From positions 1-28,913 of IMG/VR virus record IMGVR_UViG_3300020396_000027: a stretch of DNA of 28,913 nucleotides; one strand, written 5' to 3'. Of this stretch, positions 6,211-12,632 are shown piece after piece. A model generated the notes under the pieces. It worked only from the letters and a program-made list of their open reading frames with translations, was not told the DNA's origin and made no database searches. Both the position numbers and the translations under genes were made by a program. Origin of the DNA: a virus. Positions within the stretch are counted from its first letter, which is position 1; each line of letters begins with the position of its first letter.

Positions 6211-7005
6211 ATGGGATTTAAAATGAAACAAGGACCTATTTCTATGAAGGGATCTCCTGTGCATTTGCCTGGAATTGGGAATGCACTAAAAGCTGGCTAT
6301 AACGCTATGTTTGGGAGCAGCACGCCTAAAGCCGCAAACCCAAAAGATCCTCGTAATATGACCAGGGAACAAAGAAACACAATACAAAAAAAAGGCATTA
6401 GAGAGTTACATGATTTAGAAAGAAAAATGACTCATGAAATATCATCTAAGGGAGATTATGAAGTGCCAGCATTAGGAAGTAGCGGTTATGGTATAAAAGG
6501 TAGCGGATATAAAGATGAAGCAACTGGAGGAATTACTACTTTAATAGGACCTACTACCCCTAAAAAGAGAAAAAAAATAAAAACATTAGACACAAAAATA
6601 ACACCCAAAAAGACTAATACTGATACTAAGATTGTAAACACAAAAGCAACAGCAAAAACAATAACTAAAAAAGAAACTGCTAGCAAACCTGGTAAATTAA
6701 GATCACAAAAAAATATTAGAAACCGCAAACTTTCTAATAAAGAAGGGTCTATGACCAGGAGGGAGAGGCGTTTAATGAAAACTTTAGATAAAGCATCCTC
6801 TGCAAAAGCTAAAACAAATCAAACTGCAAAAAGCATTGATACTAGTAAGCCTAAATCCGCAGATACAGGAGCAAAACAGATTAGTGCTAGAAGTTCAAGG
6901 GCTAAGGCCAAAAGATTAGAGAATAGAGCTTCAAGAATAGAAGGACGTATTGAAAGAAAAGCTAGTAGACAAGCACAACGTAAAAAAATTAAAGAAAACA
7001 GATAG
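6211..7005 (+). CDS. Highly basic Lys/Arg-rich protein (possible DNA- or RNA-binding virion protein)
   Basis: This 264-residue protein has an N-terminal segment MKQGPISMKGSPVHLPGIGNALKAGYN, a type of start I associate with small phage proteins of Bacteroidota, although this is an impression only. Residues about 110-220 are a low-complexity Lys/Thr/Ala region (KKRKKIKTLDTKITPKK, TKATAKTITKK, SSAKAKTNQ). Residues 225-264 form an Arg/Lys/Glu helix (RAKAKRLENRASRIEGRIERKASRQ). The net positive charge is very large, resembling histone-tail or SR-like proteins. It probably binds nucleic acid, perhaps condensing packaged DNA or acting inside the head. An alternative is a scaffold-type linker. No enzymatic motif is visible. 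Confidence 0.6.
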   Translation: MGFKMKQGPISMKGSPVHLPGIGNALKAGYNAMFGSSTPKAANPKDPRNMTREQRNTIQKKGIRELHDLERKMTHEISSKGDYEVPALGSSGYGIKGSGYKDEATGGITTLIGPTTPKKRKKIKTLDTKITPKKTNTDTKIVNTKATAKTITKKETASKPGKLRSQKNIRNRKLSNKEGSMTRRERRLMKTLDKASSAKAKTNQTAKSIDTSKPKSADTGAKQISARSSRAKAKRLENRASRIEGRIERKASRQAQRKKIKENR

Positions 7006-7058
7006 GACTGTATAAACCCTAGCAAACAAAAACAACAACAATTACAAACACAAACACA

Positions 7059-7433
7059 ATGGCTAAATTTTTATCATTTAACGTCACTAACACAGCGGCT
7101 CCTACTACAGAAGGAGAGTACTTAGTAAACGTAGATCAGATCAGTGCGGTAACTTACGCTGCCCCAACATTAACTGTAGAATTAAAAAACACTGCAACTT
7201 CACAAATTGCATTTGCACTTTCAACATCTAATGCAGGAGCGGCTACCCCAGTAATTACTGCTGGGACTCCAACAATTCAAACAGTTAACAGAGCTTTAAC
7301 CGCTAATCCAGGTGGAGTAAAAGCTTCTGTTGGTTTTGGAAAAGATCAAACAGGTGGTGTACCAGCTCCAGGACAAGCTCCTTTAGCTGCTAATTTGCAG
7401 ATATTTGTAACCTCAGTTACTTATACTGCCTAA
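7059..7433 (+). CDS. Probable small virion (decoration-like) protein
   Basis: This 124-residue protein consists of beta-strand-like segments rich in Thr, Ala and Val: MAKFLSFNVTN, EGEYLVNVDQISAV, TLTVELKNT, ANLQIFVTSVTYTA. It has few charged residues and no membrane helix. It is preceded by a 35-base A/C-rich, G-poor leader and followed within 11 bases by a strong hairpin. That suggests an abundant transcript with its own 3' end, as expected for a structural protein. A head decoration or minor capsid protein is the best guess, by composition and context only. Confidence 0.6.
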   Translation: MAKFLSFNVTNTAAPTTEGEYLVNVDQISAVTYAAPTLTVELKNTATSQIAFALSTSNAGAATPVITAGTPTIQTVNRALTANPGGVKASVGFGKDQTGGVPAPGQAPLAANLQIFVTSVTYTA

Positions 7434-7443
7434 TTATTAATTC

Positions 7444-7479
7444 ATATGCCTCTTGTTTCGGCAGGAGGTATATAATTTT
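7444..7479 (+). terminator. Hairpin terminator after the 7059-7433 gene
   Basis: A 12-bp stem pairs 7444-7455 (ATATGCCTCTTG) with 7462-7473 (CAGGAGGTATAT), with two G-T wobbles and a 6-base loop. An AATTTTATTTAT stretch follows directly. This is the shape of an intrinsic terminator or mRNA 3'-end stabiliser. The 3' arm contains AGGAGG, which here is better explained as stem sequence than as a ribosome-binding site. Confidence 0.65.
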
Positions 7480-7485
7480 ATTTAT

Positions 7486-7641
7486 ATGAAAGCAACAGGA
7501 CTAGGTGATACAATTGAAAAAATAACAGCTGTAACAGGCGTTAAAAATGTTGTAGGATCAATTTTTAAAAGCTTAAAAAAACCTTGTGGTTGCCAAAAAA
7601 GAAAAGAAGCTTTAAATAAAAAATTTCCTTATGGCGTTTAA
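7486..7641 (+). CDS. Small CxC-motif phage protein (51 aa)
   Basis: I place the start at the ATG at 7486. An in-frame TTG at 7453 lies inside the upstream hairpin and would add an uncharacteristic MFRQEVYNFIY extension. The 51-residue product has a small amphipathic N-terminal part (LGDTIEKITAVTGVKNVVGSIF) and a C-terminal PCGCQKRKEALNKKFPY. This 'CxC-xxR-xx-LN-xxFPY' ending recurs in very small phage proteins near lysis and structural genes; its function is unknown to me. The two closely spaced Cys could bind metal. The frame overlaps the following metallopeptidase-like gene by 11 bases, suggesting coupling. Confidence 0.7.
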   Translation: MKATGLGDTIEKITAVTGVKNVVGSIFKSLKKPCGCQKRKEALNKKFPYGV

Positions 7642-7939
7642 ATTAAACACACCACCTTATAATCAAGATAATACACCTATATATAGTGTAGATTTAGGAA
7701 ATGATGTTTTAGGTAAAGCTAATAATAATGGAACTATACTAGTTAATAAATATTTAAATCCAAAAAAAATTGATAAAGTAGTTGACCATGAGATGGTACA
7801 CATAGATCAATTTAAACGAGGAGATTTAGATTATGACGATAAAAATGTTTACTGGAAAGGTAAAACATATTCTAGAAGTAAAATGCAAGAAGGTGCTAAA
7901 AAACTTCCTTGGGAAAAAGAAGCTTATGATAAAGCTTAA
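7631..7939 (+). CDS. Minimal HExxH metallopeptidase-like protein
   Basis: This 102-residue protein carries HEMVH at residues 53-57 in the context VVDHEMVHIDQ, the zinc-binding and catalytic motif of metallopeptidases. A downstream Glu-containing motif, LPWEKEAYDKA (Glu95 or Glu97), is a plausible third zinc ligand, as in gluzincins. At about 100 residues it is among the smallest such domains, but the HExxH...E layout in so small a protein is a recurrent phage theme ('HE-VH-DQ ... WE-EAY'). There is no signal peptide. It is encoded between the CxC protein and a 3TM holin, so it may be a lysis enzyme cutting peptidoglycan cross-links. Assembly-related proteolysis or an inactive structural role are alternatives. 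Confidence 0.75.
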   Translation: MAFKLNTPPYNQDNTPIYSVDLGNDVLGKANNNGTILVNKYLNPKKIDKVVDHEMVHIDQFKRGDLDYDDKNVYWKGKTYSRSKMQEGAKKLPWEKEAYDKA

Positions 7940-7941
7940 TT

Positions 7942-8322
7942 ATGTGGAAATTATTACTAGGTTTAATAAAAAGCGGCGATAATAAAAAATCAACAGCAGG
8001 TAATTTAGCATGGGAAATTCGTGAAGCTATTAAAGGCAAAGAATTAGATCCTAATGAAATTATTGAATTACAAACTAAAATAAATGAAATTGAAGCAGGG
8101 CATAGAACACTTTTTGTTGCCGGCTGGAGACCTTTTATAGGCTGGATTTGCGGAGTAGCATTAGCGTATAACTTTGTAATCAGAGATTTATTTATTTGGA
8201 TTACAAAAACAGCTGACGCTCCACCAGCGTTACAAATGGAGCATTTAATGACTGTACTATTAGGTATGCTAGGCCTTGGAGGTTTGCGTACTTTTGAAAA
8301 AATAAAAGATAAAACAAAATAA
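7942..8322 (+). CDS. 3TM holin of the GTA-release type
   Basis: This 126-residue protein has a soluble N-terminal half with a helix (residues about 33-56, ELDPNEIIELQTKINEIEAGHR). The segment AGWRPFIGWICGVALAYNFVIRDL follows, then a polar loop (TADAPPALQM) and a final hydrophobic LMTVLLGMLGLGGLRTFEKIK. The signatures 'GWRPFIGW-CG-ALAY' and 'LLGMLGLGGLRT-EK' are those of the Pfam family GTA_holin_3TM (holin of 3TMs, for gene-transfer release). It should form membrane lesions that let a muralytic enzyme reach the cell wall at lysis. It starts 2 bases after the HExxH protein, supporting a lysis cassette. Confidence 0.88.
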   Translation: MWKLLLGLIKSGDNKKSTAGNLAWEIREAIKGKELDPNEIIELQTKINEIEAGHRTLFVAGWRPFIGWICGVALAYNFVIRDLFIWITKTADAPPALQMEHLMTVLLGMLGLGGLRTFEKIKDKTK

Positions 8323-8325
8323 AAC

Positions 8326-9075
8326 ATGTATCCACAAAATCAAAGTACCATGTATACTAACGCGGTCTCGTTACTTACATCAGCAACACTTAGATCACCA
8401 GGGGCAACTGCCGCTGGAATACCAGCAGGTCAATTTGCATCAACTCTTTCTGGAAACCTTCCTGTTAGTACAACTGCAATAGCCTTAGCCTCAAGCGGTA
8501 CTTTTTTAGGCTCTGCCCAAGAAAGACCTACAGCCGGTTACCAAAATAAAGATAAAGGTGTATCTTATATATTGACTACAAATAATGCAGGAGCAATAAT
8601 TAGTTGTGTTGTTGTGCAGACTCGAGCAGCTGGTTCAGCTCAAGCAGCTGTAGTTACTGTTCCTTTAAATCCAGGTGCTGGGCCTAATATGGGAGTTGCT
8701 ACTCAAACAATAGTTTTTGATGCAGCGGCTATAACAACAGCTTTTACAGCTAGCAATGATGGTAACGCTATAACAGGATCTTTAACAGTTACTATAGCTG
8801 CAACAGATTTGCAAAGACCTTTTAGCGGAGGTACAGGTGCAGCAACAGATGGTATTTATGAAGCTGACATACAATCAGGTGGTGATGCTTTTGGATTATA
8901 TATTAATGGAGCAGCTGGAGGAAGTGCAGTTAAAGTAGAGTTAGCATCTGCTCCTCCTAACCAAACTATTACCTTGAATGGCATTTTACAAGGAACAACA
9001 TTAGAAGGTTTATTTAGAAAAGTATACACAACTGATGCTGCTACAACAGCAACAACTATTATAGCATTATATTAA
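8326..9075 (+). CDS. Probable virion structural protein (249 aa)
   Basis: This 249-residue protein is rich in Ala, Thr, Gly and Ser, with beta-strand patterns such as GVSYILTTNNAGAIISCVVV, ITGSLTVTIAA and PPNQTITLNGIL. It has few charged residues and no membrane anchor. The C-terminus ends TTIIALY. The composition is typical of phage head fibres, decoration proteins or minor tail proteins. It follows the holin by 3 bases but does not resemble a lysis factor. It precedes small assembly genes leading to the terminase. I assign a structural role by composition and position only. Confidence 0.6.
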   Translation: MYPQNQSTMYTNAVSLLTSATLRSPGATAAGIPAGQFASTLSGNLPVSTTAIALASSGTFLGSAQERPTAGYQNKDKGVSYILTTNNAGAIISCVVVQTRAAGSAQAAVVTVPLNPGAGPNMGVATQTIVFDAAAITTAFTASNDGNAITGSLTVTIAATDLQRPFSGGTGAATDGIYEADIQSGGDAFGLYINGAAGGSAVKVELASAPPNQTITLNGILQGTTLEGLFRKVYTTDAATTATTIIALY

Positions 9076-9105
9076 AATAAATTAAATTAAATCAAATTAA
9101 ATCAA

Positions 9106-9366
9106 ATGAAAGAAGTAAAAGAAAACAAAGTAACAAAAGAGCAACTTGTTAAAGTTAAAGAACAACAAGTTAAAGTATCTAATCTTTTAAGAGATATTGG
9201 ATTAGTAGAAAGTCAAAAGCACGTGTTATTACATGAATACGCAGGCTTAAATCAAGAAGTAGAAGAGTATAAAAAAGAATTAGAAAAAGAATATGGTGCA
9301 ATTAGTATTGATTTAGAAACTGGTAAATATTCTGAAATCAAAAATGCTGAAGAAGCAAAAAAATAA
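9106..9366 (+). CDS. Small coiled-coil protein (86 aa)
   Basis: This 86-residue protein is highly charged and almost entirely helical. Residues about 10-70 show heptad-like spacing of Leu/Val (EQLVKVKEQQVKVSNLLRDIG ..., HEYAGLNQEVEEYKKELEKEYG). The segment EKEYGAISIDLETGKYSEI after the coil is a recurring pattern in small phage proteins upstream of the terminase. It is probably a dimer or oligomer with an assembly role. It is preceded by a leader of AATTAAATC-type repeats and ends one base before the next ATG. Confidence 0.65.
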   Translation: MKEVKENKVTKEQLVKVKEQQVKVSNLLRDIGLVESQKHVLLHEYAGLNQEVEEYKKELEKEYGAISIDLETGKYSEIKNAEEAKK

Positions 9367-9367
9367 G

Positions 9368-9598
9368 ATGTCTAGTATTATAAGAAAAATCAGTATTGGT
9401 TCTGATTATAAAAATGATGCCATGCATTACTCCGTTGGCCAAGAAGTTTATGGAGGACATAAAATAGCTTATATCATATTTGAAGATACTGATGGTTCTT
9501 ATAATATTTTTATTAAAAAAAACAACGAAGTTTTACCATGGAAAAAGTTTAATACTAATATGGCTGTATCCGTTGAATATAATTTAGAGTATGAATAG
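9368..9598 (+). CDS. Small conserved phage protein (76 aa)
   Basis: I choose the ATG at 9368, one base after the preceding stop (TAAGATG). An earlier in-frame ATG at 9344 would lie inside the preceding gene. The 76-residue product begins MSSIIRKISIGSDYKNDAMHYSVGQEV and continues with DGSYNIFIKKNNEVLPWKKFN and a C-terminal VSVEYNLEYE. It reads as a small beta-rich domain. I recognise the overall pattern as a small conserved phage protein located near terminase genes, but not its function. Its end overlaps the following GroES-like gene by 8 bases, so the two are probably coupled. Confidence 0.7.
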   Translation: MSSIIRKISIGSDYKNDAMHYSVGQEVYGGHKIAYIIFEDTDGSYNIFIKKNNEVLPWKKFNTNMAVSVEYNLEYE

Positions 9599-10196
9599 TA
9601 TATATGATTTTATTGTTGAACCAATAGGAAAAAGATACGATAATACTTTAAAAATAAATAATAAAAATTTAATACTAAATTCTAATATAGAATCTTTTAA
9701 ATTTATAAATAAAAAAGCTAAAGTAATTTCTACACCATTAGCGTATAATACTTCAATAAAAATAGGCGATGAAATAATAATACATCATAATGTTTTTAGA
9801 AGATATTACGATATAAGAGGTAAAGAAAAAAATAGCAGTAAGTATTTTAAAGATAATTTATATTTTTGTCAAATAGATCAAATTTATTTATACAAAAATA
9901 ACAATAAATGGCAATCCTTTGGAGATAGATGCTTTGTTAAACCTATTTTAAATAACGATCATTTAAAGCAAGATAAAGAGCAAAGTCTTATTGGTATATT
10001 AAAATACGACAATAGCTCTTTAAACGAGCTCGATATTAGCTCTGGTGACCTAGTAGGCTACACACCTAATGGGGAGTGGGAATTTATAATAGACAATGAA
10101 CGTCTATATTGTATGAAATCAAATGATATTGTTATTAAATATGAATACAAAGGAAACGAAATTGAATATAATCCGGGCTGGGCAGTTAGCAGTTGA
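9591..10196 (+). CDS. Tandem GroES-like (co-chaperonin-fold) protein
   Basis: This 201-residue protein appears to contain two GroES-like units. The first, about residues 5-103, opens FIVEPIGKRYDNT, then KAKVISTPLAYNTSIKIGDEIIIHHNVFRRYYDIRG, which parallels the 'GK-V------VK-GD-V-F' core of GroES. The second, about 112-185, runs CFVKPI..., IGILKY, DISSGDLVGYTP, EFIIDNERLYCMKSNDIVIKYE, and matches the C-terminal part of GroES ('GD-V-Y---E--ID-E-LI---DI--I-E') quite closely. No clear mobile loop with the GroEL-contact tripeptide is visible. It lies just upstream of the terminase, 5 kb from groEL/groES. It could cap the phage chaperonin, act in head assembly, or be a repurposed structural protein. 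The fold call is from pattern recognition. Confidence 0.65.
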   Translation: MNSIYDFIVEPIGKRYDNTLKINNKNLILNSNIESFKFINKKAKVISTPLAYNTSIKIGDEIIIHHNVFRRYYDIRGKEKNSSKYFKDNLYFCQIDQIYLYKNNNKWQSFGDRCFVKPILNNDHLKQDKEQSLIGILKYDNSSLNELDISSGDLVGYTPNGEWEFIIDNERLYCMKSNDIVIKYEYKGNEIEYNPGWAVSS

Positions 10197-10407
10197 CGAA
10201 TTAATTAAAGTAGCTAAAGAAGCAATTGTAGATTCAGGCGATGATATATCAGCTGACAGACTTAAAAATGCCGCTGCAACTAAAAAACTAGCAATATTTG
10301 ATGCATTTGAAATATTAACTCGCATTGAGCAAGAGAAAAAAATGTTAGAGGATAATACGAAACAAGCTAATAAATTTGGCGGTTTTGCTGAAAGCAGATC
10401 TAAATAA
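10141..10407 (+). CDS. Small protein immediately upstream of TerL (candidate small terminase)
   Basis: The preferred start is the ATG at 10141 (88 residues: MNTKETKLNIIRAGQLAVDELIKVAKEAI...). An in-frame ATG at 10123 would add MILLLN. The product is helical: a first helix (residues about 8-30), a polar turn with DSGDDISADRLKNAAATKKLAIFDAFEILTRIEQEKKML and a basic tail ending GGFAESRSK. It overlaps the preceding gene by 56 bases, and its stop overlaps the terminase start by one base (TAATG). Size and location are those of a small terminase subunit. The helical, oligomer-type sequence is compatible, but no helix-turn-helix is certain. A different packaging accessory is possible. Confidence 0.6.
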   Translation: MNTKETKLNIIRAGQLAVDELIKVAKEAIVDSGDDISADRLKNAAATKKLAIFDAFEILTRIEQEKKMLEDNTKQANKFGGFAESRSK

Positions 10408-12626
10408 TGTATAAACAAATTTTATGTTCTGTTGTAAATGATCATATAAGGCCCAACACTTTAAAAAGATTAAATAGATTAAAAAGTTTTAAGTACGGTT
10501 ATAATAAAGAATATGACTTAGTAGTCATAAGTAAAAATGGTACCGTAGGTGCAATATATGATATACAAGGCTTCAGGATTGGATTACCCATAATTACAAA
10601 TGCATATAAAAAAAGTAAAATAAAAACTGAACAATATTGGGAAAGATTTGAATATCCAAAAGTTTTAAAAAAAATTAGAAGTGTTTTTGATTGGAATAAT
10701 TATCCAGATAATTTTAAAGAACAGTGGTATAATTATATAGAAGATGAATTTAAAGCTAGAGATGAAGGGTTTGCGTTTTACAATAATGGCGTTCCTACTT
10801 ATATTACTGGGTCTCATTACATGTACTTGCAGTGGACCAAGATTGATGTTGGGGCTGCAGAATTCAGAGAATCTAACAGATTATTCTACATTTTTTGGGA
10901 AGCCTGTAAGGCAGACAGCAGATGTTACGGTATATGTTACCTCAAGAATAGACGGTCTGGGTTTAGCTTCATGGCATCATCAGAGACTGTTAGCCAGGCA
11001 ACAATATCAAGTGATGCTAGATTTGGAATTTTATCGAAGACGGGCGCAGATGCAAAGAAAATGTTTACCGATAAAGTCGTACCAATCTCCACGAATTATC
11101 CGTTCTTCTTCAAGCCGGTACAAGACGGAATGGACAGGCCGAAAACAGAACTTGCCTACAGGGTCCCGGCGTCGAAATTAACAAGACGAAAAATAGAATT
11201 AAATGAACAGCTTAAAGATATTGAAGGATTAGATACCACCATTGATTGGAAAAATACAGGAGATAATAGTTATGATGGTGAAAAATTAAAATTATTAGTA
11301 CATGATGAATCTGGCAAATGGGAAAGACCCGATAATATATTAAACAACTGGAGAGTAACTAAAACAACATTAAGATTAGGTAGCCGAATTGTTGGTAAAT
11401 GTATGATGGGCTCAACTTCTAATTCATTAGACAAAGGAGGAGAAAATTTTAAAAAGCTATATGAAAATTCAGATGTTAAAAAAAGAAACCGCAATGGACA
11501 GACTAGCTCAGGATTATATTCTTTGTTCATACCTATGGAGTGGAATTACGAAGGATTCATTGATAAATATGGAATACCTGTATTCGATACGCCAAAAAAA
11601 CCAGTAATAGGAATAGACAAAAATGAAATAGATATTGGAGTTATTAATTATTGGCAAAATGAAGTTGAAGGTTTAAAAACTGATCAAGATGCTTTAAATG
11701 AATTTTATAGACAATTTCCAAGAACTATTCAACATGCATTTAGAGATGAAACAAAACAATCTTTATTTAATCTAACTAAGATTTATGAACAAATAGATTA
11801 TAATGAAGAAATTACACGATCTAGTTTAATAACTCAAGGCAATTTTCAATGGCTTGGAGGAGTAAGAGATACTAAAGTAATGTTTGTTCCAAACAATAAA
11901 GGAAGATTTTTTATCTCTTGGGTTCCAGACAATGAAATGCAAAATAAAATTCTTTTGAAGAATGGAGCAAAATACCCAGGTAATGAACATTGTGGTGCAT
12001 TTGGATGTGACAGTTATGATATATCAGGTACAGTAGATGGGAGAGGATCTAAAGGATCTTTGCACGGATTAACAAAATTTTCTATGGAAGACATTCCTCC
12101 TAATATGTTTTTTTTAGAATATGTAGCACGACCTGATAATGCAGAAACATTTTTTGAAGATGTACTAATGGCTTTAGTATTTTACGGAATGCCTATACTA
12201 GCAGAGAATAATAAACCAAGGCTGCTATATTATTTAAAGAGAAGAGGCTATAGAGGATATTCAATAAACAGACCTGATAAAGTTTACAATAAATTATCTA
12301 CTACAGAAAGAGAAATAGGAGGAGTACCAAATTCTAGTGAAGATATGAAACAAGCCCATGCCGCTGCTATAGAAAGTTATATAGACGCGTATGTTGGATT
12401 TAATGATGATACGCATGGTGATATGTATTTTATACGAACGCTTAACGACTGGTCAAAATTTAATTTAAATAATAGAACAAAATATGACGCCTCTATTAGC
12501 TCTGGGCTAGCAATAATGGCTTGTAATAAAAATAAATATGCTCCAGTGGCTAAAAAAGTTTTTAAAACTATGAGTTTAGGAATAAAAAAATATAATAATG
12601 ATGGCTTTACATCAAAAATAATTTAA
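10407..12626 (+). CDS. terL: Terminase large subunit (packaging ATPase-nuclease)
   Basis: This 739-residue protein has the two-domain layout of a large terminase. In the ATPase domain the adenine/Walker A region reads CYLKNRRSGFS (residues about 177-187), a deviant P-loop in which the usual GKS/T is replaced by GFS. Walker B is LKLLVHDE with Asp300 and catalytic Glu301. The nuclease domain begins with FGCDSYDIS (Asp535), the first metal-binding Asp of the RNase H-like fold. The long N-terminal region (WEACKADSR, HYMYLQW) is typical of large terminases of Bacteroidota phages, including crAss-like ones. It pumps DNA into the prohead through the portal encoded next and cuts concatemers. Bases about 10800-11180 have markedly higher G+C and different codon choice than the rest (see findings). 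Confidence 0.93.
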   Translation: MYKQILCSVVNDHIRPNTLKRLNRLKSFKYGYNKEYDLVVISKNGTVGAIYDIQGFRIGLPIITNAYKKSKIKTEQYWERFEYPKVLKKIRSVFDWNNYPDNFKEQWYNYIEDEFKARDEGFAFYNNGVPTYITGSHYMYLQWTKIDVGAAEFRESNRLFYIFWEACKADSRCYGICYLKNRRSGFSFMASSETVSQATISSDARFGILSKTGADAKKMFTDKVVPISTNYPFFFKPVQDGMDRPKTELAYRVPASKLTRRKIELNEQLKDIEGLDTTIDWKNTGDNSYDGEKLKLLVHDESGKWERPDNILNNWRVTKTTLRLGSRIVGKCMMGSTSNSLDKGGENFKKLYENSDVKKRNRNGQTSSGLYSLFIPMEWNYEGFIDKYGIPVFDTPKKPVIGIDKNEIDIGVINYWQNEVEGLKTDQDALNEFYRQFPRTIQHAFRDETKQSLFNLTKIYEQIDYNEEITRSSLITQGNFQWLGGVRDTKVMFVPNNKGRFFISWVPDNEMQNKILLKNGAKYPGNEHCGAFGCDSYDISGTVDGRGSKGSLHGLTKFSMEDIPPNMFFLEYVARPDNAETFFEDVLMALVFYGMPILAENNKPRLLYYLKRRGYRGYSINRPDKVYNKLSTTEREIGGVPNSSEDMKQAHAAAIESYIDAYVGFNDDTHGDMYFIRTLNDWSKFNLNNRTKYDASISSGLAIMACNKNKYAPVAKKVFKTMSLGIKKYNNDGFTSKII

Positions 12627-12632
12627 AAATAA

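Noticed and set aside
7463-7468. Perfect AGGAGG as Shine-Dalgarno for the 7486 start
   Set aside because: It is 17 bases from the ATG, too far, is locked in the stem of the hairpin, and the other starts lack such a site.
7453-7485. Upstream TTG start for the CxC protein
   Set aside because: The TTG sits in the terminator hairpin and adds an unconvincing extension; ATG 7486 gives a compact protein.
9344-9367. Earlier in-frame ATG for the 76-residue protein
   Set aside because: It would overlap the preceding gene by 23 bases and add MLKKQKNK; ATG 9368 directly follows the previous stop and gives the conserved-looking MSSIIRK start.
10744-11181. 145-codon frame inside terL in another frame
   Set aside because: It lies within the G+C-rich island, where stop codons are rarer by composition. 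The terL frame there encodes the conserved ATPase region, and the shifted product has no coherent pattern.
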